Shown here: in pieces, positions 53,749-64,000 of the stretch | Layout of the letters: each line of letters begins with the position of its first letter | How positions within the stretch are numbered: position 1 is the stretch's first letter | From: Ustilaginoidea virens | Taxonomy: Eukaryota > Ascomycota > Sordariomycetes > Hypocreales > Clavicipitaceae | Length of the DNA: 64,000 bases | Direction: 5' to 3' | Assembly (NCBI RefSeq): GCF_000687475.1 | Contig: NC_057319.1 | Span: forward strand, 5,012,001-5,076,000 | The notes under the pieces: model-generated | What the model was told of the DNA's origin: nothing | Seen by the model: only the letters and a program-made list of their open reading frames with translations | Database searches by the model: none | Program-made: the position numbers and the translations under genes

Positions 53749-54770
53749 GACAAAAACTGCATCAGGGCTAAGAATCAGGAAAGTCGCAGAGCTCGTCGAG
53801 CGTTCGTACGAAGGGTATGGTATGTATGATGAATTTGGACAGCACGAAAGATGGGCTTGAGTAGCAGGACAATGGGGATTGGCGGAGGAAGCTGCGAACG
53901 ACAGTCTCTGGGCTGAAGAGCATTTCCGCGGCTGGGATAATAAGCCGCAGATAAACAGAAAAGATTAATAGGTGGTGGTTGTGCTTAGTCATTCGTTCCC
54001 GTCTCCGTTACCAATGGGTTAGGTGACTTGCTCCCTGTTCCCGCGCGCCCCAACAGAATACAAAAATGCATCAGTGGCTGGCCACTGCTAGAAGCTCCAA
54101 GTAAATGCTACCTCCCGGCAACCCCCATTCAGGTCCCTTCCTCAATAAAATTCAACGGGTAGCGTCGTAGCGACCCAGAAAAATGCGCTAGAGTGGAACC
54201 CTGGACCGCTAACCAGCCACATTGATATGTGCCAGAAAATAGTTGACATGTATTGATTGAACTCGGCCAGGACCGCAGGTTCTAGGTACATACTACGTAC
54301 CACAGGTCCAAACTAAGCTTGTGGCCCGACTCCCTATCCCAGGGGATCCTTTCAACATTGGCGGGCGGGGCGGCGGGCGATGGCGGCCCCAATGAAAAAA
54401 ATCCCTTGGCTCGAGTCCGTGTACACTGTACATGGCCGTAACGGTCCTATGGGCCTTGCGAAATCGCACCCTGCACCAACGTAGTTTTGCCGTGCTTCGG
54501 AAAGGAAATTCCCTCGAAGCCAACATTGAATTCCATTGAGGCCATCAACAGCTGCTCGGCACAATCTTCTCCCATCGCCAATTCCTCCTTTGGGTCAGCC
54601 AAGCGCTGCTCCTAAACTGACCCCCAAACCTCTGCCGCTCTTTGTCCGTCTCGTGTTAGACACGTTGGTGACTACTCGGACTCGCGGCAAATCTTTTTTT
54701 CCTTGCCTGTCGCCCTCCGTATTCCTCTCCCACACCTCAACAAACCTCCTGGAATACAAACACAGCAGCC
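53749..54770. other. Intergenic, 5' of PDB1
   Basis: About 1 kb of promoter and leader DNA. Pyrimidine-rich stretches near 54560-54770 are typical of a highly expressed housekeeping leader. No gene is seen. Confidence 0.6.
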
Positions 54771-56074
54771 ATGTCTCGACTTCTCCGACCTGCCGCCCGC
54801 CTACTGGCTTCGAGTAGAGCTGCTTCTATCAAACCTCCCGCTACTCCCGCTTTTACCCAGGCACCGCGTGCCATCGCTTCTCCCGTCTTTTTCGGTGCTC
54901 AGCAGAGCAGGAAATATGCAGAGGGTGCTGGGGTCAAGGAGTACACCGTTCGAGAGGCTCTCAACGAAGCTTTGGCCGAGGAGCTTGAATCCAATCCCAA
55001 GGTTTTCATCCTAGGCGAGGAGGTTGCCCAATACAATGGTGCCTACAAGGTCACCAAAGGTCTCTTGGATCGCTTCGGCGACAAGCGTGTCATTGATACG
55101 CCAATCACTGAGTCCGGTTTCTGCGGTCTTGCGATTGGTGCTGCTTTGAGCGGCCTGCACCCTGTTGTAAGTTTCATCACCGCAATCCTTTCTGTGCTGT
55201 TGATATGCTTCGGCTCGACTCGGTTGGCGATGCTCTAGCCTGCGGCTCCGCTGCTATTCGACGCGCGCCATTCCATGTCATGTCAACGATGCTGACACTC
55301 CTGCTTGATCAATAGTGCGAATTCATGACCTTCAACTTCGCCATGCAAGCCATCGATCAGATCGTTAACTCTGCCGGCAAGACTCTTTACATGTCTGGTG
55401 GTATTCAGCCCTGCAACATTACTTTCCGTGGCCCCAACGGCTTCGCTGCCGGCGTCGCTGCTCAGCACTCCCAGGATTACTCTGCTTGGTACGGCAGTGT
55501 CCCTGGTCTAAAGGTCGTCTCTCCTTGGAGCGCCGAAGACGCCAAAGGTCTCCTCAAGGCCGCCATCCGCGACCCAAACCCCGTCGTCGTCCTCGAGAAC
55601 GAGCTGATGTATGGCCAGTCATTCCCCATGTCTGAGGCCGCGCAGAAGGACGACTTCGTCCTTCCCTTTGGCAAGGCCAAGGTGGAACGCTCCGGCAAGG
55701 ATCTGACCATTGTTTCTTTGTCGCGATGCGTTGGCCAGTCTCTTGTTGCTGCTGAAAACCTCAAGAAGAACTATGGTATCGAGGCAGAGGTTATCAACTT
55801 GCGATCTGTCAAGCCCCTGGATGTCGAGACTATTGTCAACTCCGTCAAGAAGACTCACCGCCTTCTCTCCGTCGAGTCTGGCTTCCCTCACTACGGCGTT
55901 GGCTCTGAGATCCTTGCCCTTACCATGGAGTATGCGTTCGACTATCTCGATGCCCCAGCTCAGCGAATCACCGGTGCTGATGTGCCTACTCCCTACGCCC
56001 AGAAGCTCGAGGAGATGAGCTTCCCCACCGAGAAGGTTATTGAGGATTTCGCCGCCAAGCTGCTGCGTGTCTAA
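54771..56074 (+). CDS. PDB1: Pyruvate dehydrogenase E1 component, beta subunit (mitochondrial)
   Basis: The beta chain of the E1 heterotetramer, which decarboxylates pyruvate with thiamine diphosphate in the mitochondrial matrix. Exons 54771-55166 and 55316-56074 encode 384 aa, the expected size. The N-terminus is an Arg/Ser/Ala-rich presequence ([19 protein letters not shown]). Mature blocks are [94 protein letters not shown] and the C-terminal transketolase domain, including [14 protein letters not shown] and [11 protein letters not shown]. The Glu in GEEVA is the conserved cofactor-activating residue of E1 beta. The intron (GTAAGT...ATAG, 149 bp) falls exactly between GLHPV and CEFMTF. SKI2 follows on the same strand. 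Confidence 0.97.
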
Positions 56075-56726
56075 ATGACATAATTTGTTTGAAAATGGTA
56101 TCAAATGAAGAGTTGACCGTTTGGGGTTATGAGAGGATTCGGAGCCACACGACAAGATACTCTCCGACAACAGGAAAGCCCAGCTGCTGACTTTACAGCA
56201 AGACTGAAGTATCGGCTGTAATCCAATGGTGATGGCTGCAAAAGAGCGAGGAAGACGATAGCAGCGTACTTGGAATGTCCGTTTATTTTATAGATGGGTT
56301 GGGGAAAAGGGACTTGTATTTGTATTTATCTTCTGCCATGCACACACCCTCTACCTCACATTCGTCTTTTATGACTCTTTGTGAAATATAACCAATGACG
56401 GCTTTAATGAGGTGCCCCATTTCAGGCTCCTGGCTTGTTTTCTTCCATGATTGTGTGCCTCCGGCTCGATGTACCTCCAGCTCGATCTTGGAGAGGCCTA
56501 TGACATTGAGCCGTCCGGACAAAAATCATGTCGACACTGCAAGAGCCTCGACTTGGTCGTTCTTCTTTCCAAGAGTACTGTGTCAGTCCTGTCCCCATTC
56601 ACAAACCCCACTTCCACTTTCGGTCAATGTGGGGCAGGTTTGGCCCTGCCAAGTTGACCAGGCTCATGTGTGACGTGAATCCAAGATTCGACCTCGGTGG
56701 TTTCCTCAAAACACCCAGCATGCAAC
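56075..56726. other. Intergenic between PDB1 and SKI2
   Basis: 652 bp holding the 3' flank of PDB1 and the SKI2 promoter and leader. An additional 5' SKI2 exon cannot be excluded, but none is evident. Confidence 0.55.
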
Positions 56727-59700
56727 ATGGCCGGTATCGATGCCCTCCTTATTGCCCAGGACGAGAACGGTTTTGAGGACGTCATTCCTACAAATGCCGC
56801 CAGTCGGGATCCCGAGGCTCTGAAGCGACAGTTGGAAGACAAGTTTCTCACCCCATCGCGACAGTTCTCAACCGAGTGGCTCAATCGTCTGCAGCAGCGA
56901 TGGGATTTCGAGACAGATTATACGTCCTTATTCAAGATTGCCCCCCCTCAGACGCGGACGGTGACAAGATTTCTCCGTCGTGGTCTGGAGGGTAGAGTAA
57001 CGGGGTACAAAAGCGTGACGGTTTCTTCAAACAGTGCCACAGCCAAGAACTCGACCAGTCTGCTTCGAAAACCGGCAAACCGGGCTGACTTTGTCCGGGG
57101 AGCCGCTGGGTTCTTTCCTTTCGCTCCCGGGGGACTCGATGGCATTGAAGCCACTGCGGCATTGGAGGATCAAATCCATACTGGAAACGCCGCCGACGGA
57201 GGATCACGGTCGAACAAGCTCGACCGAGTGATTCAGCTAGGAGAGGGTGGACTACTTCAGGTTGCCCCAGGACTGCATCGTGGCATCGACTTTGGCAAGA
57301 AAAAGAGTGCAACCGATCAGGAAGCGGCCGCTGCTGTAAATGAGGCTTTGGAGGAAGAACCTGAAGACGCTGGAGCTATTCATGACGACAAGGTTGAAGG
57401 CGCATCACCTGGCGAGATATCAGAGGAAGCTTCGGATGGAGAAGACGAGAAGGAAGATGATATTGACGATATTTTACCCGTCGAGTTCCCTTCTTTGGAA
57501 CCACATGGCGTGCTCGCTTCATCAAGTGCTCGCAAGGCCGGCCGCGAATGGGCGCACATGGTGGACATTAGACAAGGCATGCCAAATTTCCGAGAACTGG
57601 TGCCCGATATGGCGCGAGAGTGGCCTTTTGAGCTGGACACGTTTCAAAAGGAAGCCGTTTACCATCTGGAAAACGGGGACTCGGTATTCGTAGCAGCCCA
57701 TACGTCGGCCGGCAAAACAGTTGTCGCTGAGTATGCCATTGCCTTGGCCGCTAAACACATGACCAAGGCGATTTACACATCTCCTATCAAGGCGCTGAGC
57801 AATCAAAAGTTTCGCGATTTCCGACAAACATTTGACGAGGTTGGTATCCTCACAGGCGATGTGCAGATCAACCCCGAGGCTAGCTGCCTGATCATGACGA
57901 CGGAAATTCTACGAAGCATGCTGTACCGCGGAGCTGACCTGATACGTGACGTGGAGTTTGTCATTTTCGACGAAGTTCACTACGTCAATGACTTTGAGCG
58001 AGGCGTGGTTTGGGAGGAAGTGATCATCATGCTTCCTGAGCACGTTTCCCTCATTCTCCTGTCGGCCACCGTTCCGAATACCCACGAATTCGCCTCTTGG
58101 GTTGGCCGCACGAAACAAAAGGATATCTACGTCATCTCGACTTCAAAGCGGCCCGTTCCCCTGGAACACTACATCTGGGCCGGCAAGGATACACACAAAA
58201 TCGTCGACTCGGACAAGAAATTCATCGAAAAGGGTTGGAAAGACGCACACGCGGCAGCCCAGCGTAAAGAGAAACAAGCTGCTCCTTCTCAAACCACGGT
58301 GGCTACTCGAGGTGGGAATCCTCGGGGCGGGCAACGGGGCGGTCCGCAAAGAGGCGGTCCTCAACCACGAGGCGGAAGAGGAGGCGGCCAGCAACGTGGT
58401 GGCCACCAGCAGAGAGGACGTGGGGGGCCACCGCGTGCTAGTCATGCTCCCGGTCATATGGGCCGTGGAGGTCGAGCTGGCGGAATGACTTCTGCTGCTC
58501 AAGACAAGAATCTTTGGGTGCATCTCGTCCAGTTCCTCAAAAAGAAAGCCCTGCTGCCGGCCTGCATCTTTGTCTTTTCCAAGAAACGGTGCGAGGAAAA
58601 TGCAGATGCGCTGAGCAATCAGGACTTTTGCACGGCTCAAGAGAAGAGTCATATTCACATGATCATAGAAAATTCCGTTGCAAGATTAAAACCAGAAGAC
58701 AGAGTACTGCCTCAGATCATCAGGTTGAGAGAATTGCTTGGTAGGGGCATTGCGGTCCACCATGGCGGACTGCTACCGATTGTCAAGGAGTTGGTGGAGA
58801 TACTTTTCGCCCAAACGCTTGTCAAAGTGCTCTTTGCGACGGAGACTTTTGCCATGGGATTGAACCTACCGACGAGAACCGTCGTTTTCTCGGGATACCG
58901 GAAGCATGACGGACACTCGTTTAGAAACCTACTTCCCGGCGAGTATACCCAAATGGCCGGTCGAGCCGGTCGCCGCGGTCTCGACACCGTAGGATCCGTC
59001 ATCATCGTGCCCCCGGGAGGCTCAGATGACGTTCCTCCCGTGGCAGAGCTGCGCAGCATGATTTTAGGAGAACCATCCAAGCTGAGGTCGCAGTTTCGGC
59101 TCACGTACAACATGATTCTCAACTTACTTCGGGTGGAGGCGTTGAAGATCGAGGAAATGATTAAGCGCAGTTTCTCAGAGCACGCCACCCAGCAGTTGCT
59201 GCCGGAGCATGAAAAGGACGTCAAGCTCGCGCAGGCCGATCTTGCCAAAGTCAAAAGGGAGGCGTGCAAAGTATGCGACGCCGCCATGGATGAGTGCCAC
59301 CAGGCTGCTCAAGACTTCAAGCAACTCACCCTGGAGTTGTACAAGGGACTACTCCGCATCACCTTTGGACGCAGGATGTTTATGCCGCAGAGATTGATTG
59401 TATTCAATCTCGAGGGCATCCGCACAGCGGGTATTCTGATGTCGGAAGGCATGAGCCCGAGGGGCTCTTTTGAAGAGCCCATTCTGCACGTTTGTGCAAT
59501 CAAACCTCCGAGAGAGCGACGAGACGCCACCGACCAGCTTCCCTTTATCCCTTCATTTCGCAAGTACTTGTATAAGCTTGCGCAGGGCAAGCGAGGCTTG
59601 CAGATTAAGCCTCTGCAAATTCCTCTTGCCGACGTGGAATGCTTGACGAAATGGGTTCTGAAGGGCACGATTCCTGAGATCTTCAAGGGTGGTAACGCTG

Positions 59701-60635
59701 GCCAACAAGCCATGGAGCGACTTCAGGAAATTTGCTCTGGCTGGGATGATCGGTGGGATGAGGTTGAGATGACCAAGATCAAAAGCTTGGCGTTGCAGGA
59801 GATTGTGGAAAAGAGGATGCAATTGGTAAAGATTATTTCCAGCTCGCCCGTCACAAAGTGCCCCAGCTTTTTGAAACATGTAAGTCGGGCCGCTTGATCC
59901 TACCGTTGTTGCGGAAACATCGCCAGACTTGCTAACGTTTTGCACGATTTGTAGTTTGCCATGTGTCACGACGAATGGCTCATCAAAGAACACATCTCTC
60001 AACTCAAACAGTCCCTATCCGACCAAAATCTCCAACTCCTCCCGGACTACGAGCAGCGCGTCCAAGTGCTCAAAGAGCTGGACTTTATCGATGACGCCAC
60101 GCGCATCCAGCTCAAGGGCAAGGTGGCCTGTGAGGTGCACTCGGGCGACGAACTCGTCCTCACCGAGCTCATTCTCGACAACGTGCTCGCCCAGTTTGAG
60201 CCTGCCGAAATCGCGGCCCTCCTTTCGGCATTTGTCTTCCAAGAAAAGACGCTGGTGGAGCCAACCTTGACAGGCAACCTTGAGCACGGGCGCGACACGA
60301 TTATTGCCATTTCGGAAAAGATCAACGACGTGCAGACGAGGCTGCAGGTGATTCAGTCGGCAGACGACTCCAACGACTTCACCTCCCGCCCGAGATTCGG
60401 CCTCATGGAAGTAGTGTACGAGTGGGCTCGAGGCATGAGCTTCAAGAACATTACCGCACTGACGGATGTGCTGGAGGGCACGATTGTGAGGACAATCACG
60501 AGGCTGGACGAGACGTGTAGAGAGGTGAAGAATGCGGCGAGGATTGTGGGCGATCCCGAGCTGTACCAGAAGATGCAGGAGGCGCAGGAGCTCATCAAGA
60601 GGGACATTACGGCCGTGGCAAGTCTATACATGTAA
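56727..60635 (+). CDS. SKI2: SKI2, Ski complex RNA helicase
   Basis: ATP-dependent 3'-5' RNA helicase of the cytosolic Ski complex, which feeds mRNA to the exosome. Exons 56727-59879 and 59955-60635 give 1277 aa, close to yeast Ski2. The N-terminal arm carries FSTEWLNRLQQRWDF and VEFPSLEPHGVLASSSARKAG (Ski3/Ski8-binding region). The helicase core has AHTSAGKT (about 325), DEVH (about 414), SAT, and QMAGRAGRRG (about 745). An Arg-Gly-Gly-rich insert (about residues 526-581) separates the two RecA domains. An arch insertion and a C-terminal helical domain (LMEVVYEWARGMSF... LDETCREVKNAA) complete it. The intron (GTAAGT...TGTAG) splits KH|FAMCHDEW. The frame opens ten codons upstream (Met 56697), but the Met at 56727 (MAGIDALL) is preferred. 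The gene is convergent with the ESCRT gene. Confidence 0.95.
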
Positions 60636-61083
60636 GAGCGGACATAAATGGCGGAACATTGATGTTTGGAGTAGGGAGGTGAGGATGGAAAATGCATTGC
60701 AACTTTGACCTGGGCTAGGGACACTCGGGGGGGACTCGTGTGATTTTTTTGAGGAGAAAAAGGGGGGGGGGGGGGCGCTGGGTTTGTGTGAGGAATGCCT
60801 GTGGCAGAAAAATCACGCTGTATAACATGGACTTATCGAAGACTGGTTCGATCATTGCAACGGCTGAAACAAGACCAAAATCACGACTTGCATTCCCAGA
60901 TCTAAAAAGCATAACCGACCCAACCCGTCAACGCCAAGCAATGACGCCCCATCGATACGAACATGAAAAGCAATCAACTCCCCAGGATTCCAGTGTTTCA
61001 TGAAAATCGCACCTCAAGTGTCCGGAACAAACGAGGGCGGCAAAACTTGCCAGACCGAGCCCATTCCTCCCAGACGCGGCTTT
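60636..61083. other. Intergenic between convergent SKI2 and DID2-like genes
   Basis: 448 bp of 3' flanks, including G-rich runs at about 60727-60733 and 60763-60775. No gene. Confidence 0.6.
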
Positions 61084-61839
61084 TTAGGCCCTCAAAGCCC
61101 GCAGTCTCTGCTTCAACTTCTCCTCCTCCTCGTTGGTCACCTCGGCCGACACAGGCTCTTGCTCCGCCGGGGTAGCCTTGCTCAGCTCCTGATTCAGCTC
61201 GATTCCCGCATCGTCGGCCAACTGGCCCAGCAGGTCGTGGACAGCATCCTCGGGGACCTGCGTCGAGGTCGACTGCGCAAACGCATCCTGGTAGATGGAA
61301 TTCGTCATGGCATACTCCTCATTCTGCTCCTTGAACTGCTCGAGGACGCCGAGGCTCTGCACGCCACCCGTTGCGTTAGCAATTTCACCCGCCGCCCAGC
61401 GTTCCCACGGGACCGAGCAGCAGGCCCCCCCCCCCCCCTCCCCTAAAACGGAGACGGACAACCCGCGCCCAGCTTTGACGGGGGAAAGTCTCACCTTGGC
61501 AGGCGTGGCGTTCTTCTGCGCGACAGTCATGACCTTTGAGCTCTGCGCCATCATGTGCGTCATGCGGTTCATGGCGTTGTTGGCCTGGATCTGGGCGGCG
61601 CTCAGCTCGGCCATGTCGGCGACTTGGTCCATCTGCGAGGCCAGCGCCTGCTTGCTGAGGAGCATCTTGGCCTTTTGGTAGGCCTTTTGGGTCTCGCCGC
61701 GTTTGAGGAGGTCCTGGATCTGCTTCTTGAGGACGGGGTCCTGTTTGGCGGCCTTTTGGGCCTCGCGGCGGGCCTGCTTGGCTTGGAAGCGGGCTTGGAA
61801 CTCGAGCTGCATGTCGCGGGCGAGTTGGCGGTTCGCCAT
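61084..61839 (-). CDS. DID2: ESCRT-III subunit, Did2/CHMP1-like
   Basis: Member of the ESCRT-III family acting in multivesicular body sorting, where Did2/CHMP1 recruits Vps4. Exons 61839-61495 and 61356-61084 encode 205 aa, the normal size. The first half is a basic helical hairpin (FQAKQARREAQKAAK, LLKRGETQKAYQKAKMLLSK) followed by QANNAMNRMTHMMAQSSKVM. The second half is acidic. The C-terminus (EEEEKLKQRLRALRA) is a textbook MIM1 motif, (D/E)xxLxxRLxxLR, which binds Vps4 MIT domains; it is the main reason for choosing CHMP1/Did2 over other subunits. The intron (GTGAGA...GTGCAG) contains a C run on the plus strand and joins TPAK to SLGVLEQF. The frame opens 18 codons upstream, but MANRQLARDM is the family-like start. 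Confidence 0.88.
   Translation of the reverse strand: MANRQLARDMQLEFQARFQAKQARREAQKAAKQDPVLKKQIQDLLKRGETQKAYQKAKMLLSKQALASQMDQVADMAELSAAQIQANNAMNRMTHMMAQSSKVMTVAQKNATPAKVRLSPVKAGRGLSVSVLGEGGGGACCSVPWERWAAGEIANATGGVQSLGVLEQFKEQNEEYAMTNSIYQDAFAQSTSTQVPEDAVHDLLGQLADDAGIELNQELSKATPAEQEPVSAEVTNEEEEKLKQRLRALRA
61425..61438. repeat. Poly-C/G run in DID2 intron
   Basis: Fourteen C on the plus strand within the intron 61357-61494. Confidence 0.85.
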
Positions 61840-63534
61840 GGTGGCGGGCGATGGCTTGTTTTTGTGATTCGAGGTTGAGGACGGGGGAGACAACGGGGGG
61901 AAGGGCCACAGGACGGCGGCGGTAGTTGCTGGGAAGGTTTATCACGAAGATGTGATGGCGAGGGGGTCCGGTGGTTTCGGCCTTGCCGTGGGTTGTCATG
62001 TGGCCAAGTGCTTTGGAGGGGCGGAGCGCCACGAGTGACGCACTGCGCGTGGCGGTAGCATTGACTGCCAACAAACACTGTGCTGAGCCACACTTTGAGA
62101 CTTGGTGCAGCCTACCCTGGGTCAGACAGTCACGGACGCTGGAAAAGAAGTCATGGCGTCCTCGCGAGGCGGGCATATAAAGTCTGGTTCGATTGAATCT
62201 CCGAATCGAGTAGCCTCGTGTCTGCTCATGGTGCATCGGATTTCGGAGTACGCCGCCAGCTCGTGACCCTAGACTCCCTCCACTTGTTCGTCCTTGTTCT
62301 CTGGGCAACGATGCGAAGCCTCTGCGAAGCCTCCCTGCCCTCGAGGATTGCGTAAATTAAGTTGACGACTACATTTCAAAGCTGACCACCAGGTCATTTA
62401 GCCTGATATCGTCTCCGTAGCCCCGGTCAAAAACTCTCTGCTTTGCAAGATGCACGAACCATATGACCTGTCCTCCGACTCTGCCAGGCTTTGATGGAAC
62501 AAACTCTCGAGAAAGAAAGAGAGGGAGAGAGAGACAAATCCGTTGTTTTCTCGACTTGGGAATGCCTGCTTCGCGGAACGTTGGGTTCAAGCCCTCCTCT
62601 CACGCACTTCAGACGGTGGATTTGGGCAGAATGGTTCGCAGTAGGGGGAGGCATCGGTGGCAGTCTATCGGGTTCTGCTCATCATTCGTGATTCGGGGTT
62701 AGCCCCCTCAAGACTGGTCGAGGAGAGGTAGGTAGATCCTAGAAACCCATTCCGTCCCACGAGACGGTTGGATTATCGGATGCAGCCAGCCAGCCAGCCA
62801 GCCACGTTGCAAAGGATGCAAAGGAATCATGATACAGGCCTATCCCACAAGGCCCACATATAGGGGGAGGAGGAACATTGCTTGGGAAAAGAATGTTGCA
62901 ATCAAAGAAGCTGCAAACTTGCCCGGCTTGGGTATCCACCCAGCCACGTCCAGGGGTCCAGAGGCCATCGTTGAGACATCGAAATTCACGGGCGACAGAC
63001 TGACTGTTTTGCCAGCAGAAAAAAGGAATAACGAATTCATCCTTGCTCAACCACCTGCGCGAGTATACTCCAGTCGGCTGGCTGCTACCGAATCGAAACG
63101 TCGCCCTCGTCACCATGCCTTTCTCGAGGGATTGTGGAACTTCCTGTCACGGCATTCGGTCGCGGCGACCATGTCGTGCGTGTCAGCGTTGCAACGAATC
63201 GAACTTTAGGAACCATGGGGGAGCGACGCAGGAGAGACGCAGATGACAAACTTCCTCAAGCGCGATTTTGATGCAGAAAGCATGCCGCCCCCGCCGTTTC
63301 AACTGTTGGACTCGCATGTCCTCAGTCGTTTTATCTCGTTCTTCCCTCGGGCGGGCATTCTTCGCTTGTCCCGCAGTTGATTGATTCCTTCGCGGCCACC
63401 GAGAACCCATCCATGTCCATGGTTCGACCCCATTCGCTCGGATTCACATCAGAAAGATCATTTCCAAGCTCGCCTTGTGATGGCTATACCACAAGCTCAC
63501 CAGGCGTCCGGTCTCTGTTAACCCTTCTGTCGGC
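61840..63534. other. Intergenic between divergent DID2-like and Pth11-like genes
   Basis: 1.7 kb without a supported gene. (CAGC)n lies at 62783-62803 and GA-rich repeats at about 62510-62536. The flanking genes are transcribed outward, so this is shared upstream DNA. Confidence 0.6.
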
Positions 63535-63975
63535 ATGGACTCTACTACCAGTCTTTTGATTGAATCATGGACTCTGTACTTGTTGGGGGTTCTGCTGGTC
63601 GCTTGCCGTCTGGTGTCGAGGAGATTAAAATTGGGCAAGTGGCGGAATTTGACAATGGACGACTATCTGATGCTTTTCGCCCTGGTATGGCCGTCTCGAG
63701 CCGCCGTACAAACTCGCACGCATCCATCAATTACGCAAGGCTAACGCTCGACTCTTTCAACGGCAGGCCAACTTCACTGGAGTGGTTGTCTCAATCAATC
63801 AAGTCGCCAAAGACGGCAGCAGTTACATGTCCCCCGAGGATGCCGCAAGCCTGACACCAGAAGGCGTTCAGCAAGCCGTCTATGGAAGCATCCTGACCTT
63901 TGCGCTGGAGATTTTCACAGTCACGGCCACCTGGACCATTAAAGCCTGTCTCTTGATCCTTTATGCTCGACTCAC
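63535..63975 (+). CDS. Pth11-like membrane receptor (rhodopsin-type domain), 3' end missing
   Basis: Partial gene: exon 1 is 63535-63684, exon 2 is 63767-63975, and the next donor GTGAGT follows before the window ends. The N-terminus MDSTTSLLIESWTLYLLG begins the first membrane span, and RRLKLGKWRNLTMDDYLML is the charged loop with the D-D-Y/W motif typical of fungal rhodopsin-domain (Pth11-related) proteins. Exon 2 has a second extracellular segment and a hydrophobic helix with TVTATWTIKACLLILYARL, again matching the family (K-x-S/C-x-L-x-x-Y-x-R). Intron 1 (GTATGG, GCTAAC branch point, GGCAG) keeps phase. Such seven-helix proteins are proposed to sense surfaces or chemicals. Remaining helices lie beyond the window. 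Confidence 0.82.
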
Positions 63976-63989
63976 GTGAGTGACCGTAA

Positions 63990-64000
63990 GGGGGGGGGGG
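63990..64000. repeat. Poly-G run at window end
   Basis: At least 11 G, cut by the window edge, in the second intron of the Pth11-like gene. True length unknown. Confidence 0.7.

Overview
The window is nuclear DNA of a filamentous ascomycete (Pezizomycotina; gene content and style fit Sordariomycetes, possibly Hypocreales, but the species cannot be fixed from sequence alone). The reasons are short spliceosomal introns (55-240 bp) with GT(A/G)NGT donors and CTRAC-type branch points, a Zn(II)2Cys6 regulator, fungal-type MFS carriers, a Pth11-like receptor, a GH47 mannosidase, tRNA genes with introns, large intergenic spaces and many simple-sequence tracts. I support 16 full-length protein genes, two partial ones at the edges (CDC45 and a Pth11-like receptor) and two tRNA genes.

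Layout. 1-2715: CDC45 (minus, 3' end cut by the window edge). 4115-6924: Zn2Cys6 transcription factor (minus). 9533-11319: DHA2-type MFS efflux carrier (plus). 13104-16185: dynamin-like protein with Gln/His repeats and eroded GTPase motifs (minus). 16756-18468: membrane-anchored aspartic-protease-like protein without catalytic Asp (minus). 21378-22496: protein with two DTG motifs (plus). 24981-27432: trypsin/V8-like serine protease fused to a repeat-bearing hydrophobic C-terminus (plus). 28079-29554: 2OG-Fe(II) oxygenase (plus). 31337-31819: SnoaL-like protein (minus). 33207-33290: tRNA-Ile. 34664-36557: cytosolic aspartyl-tRNA synthetase (plus). 37545-37635: tRNA-Pro. 38025-39839: secreted GH47 mannosidase (minus). 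42798-44084: secreted protein with five Cys-rich repeats (plus). 46811-48734: ACS-type MFS carrier (plus), convergent with a FAD monooxygenase at 49377-50627 (minus). 53311-53748: small unknown ORF. 54771-56074: PDB1. 56727-60635: SKI2. 61084-61839: DID2/CHMP1-like ESCRT-III. 63535-end: Pth11-like receptor (partial).

Conserved housekeeping genes (replication, translation, pyruvate dehydrogenase, RNA decay, ESCRT) are interspersed with lineage-variable genes (protease-like proteins, dynamin-like protein, Cys-rich secreted protein, transporters). No operon-like or clear biosynthetic cluster is present. The only functional pairing I would suggest is the ACS carrier with the flavin monooxygenase. 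The most unusual genes are the protease with three EGF(F/L)D-type repeats and a glycine-zipper-like segment, the degenerate dynamin, and the five-repeat Cys-rich secreted protein. Two introns appear to be GC-AG. Many homopolymer and microsatellite tracts lie inside introns. Exon structures were derived by hand from reading frame, splice motifs and family conservation.
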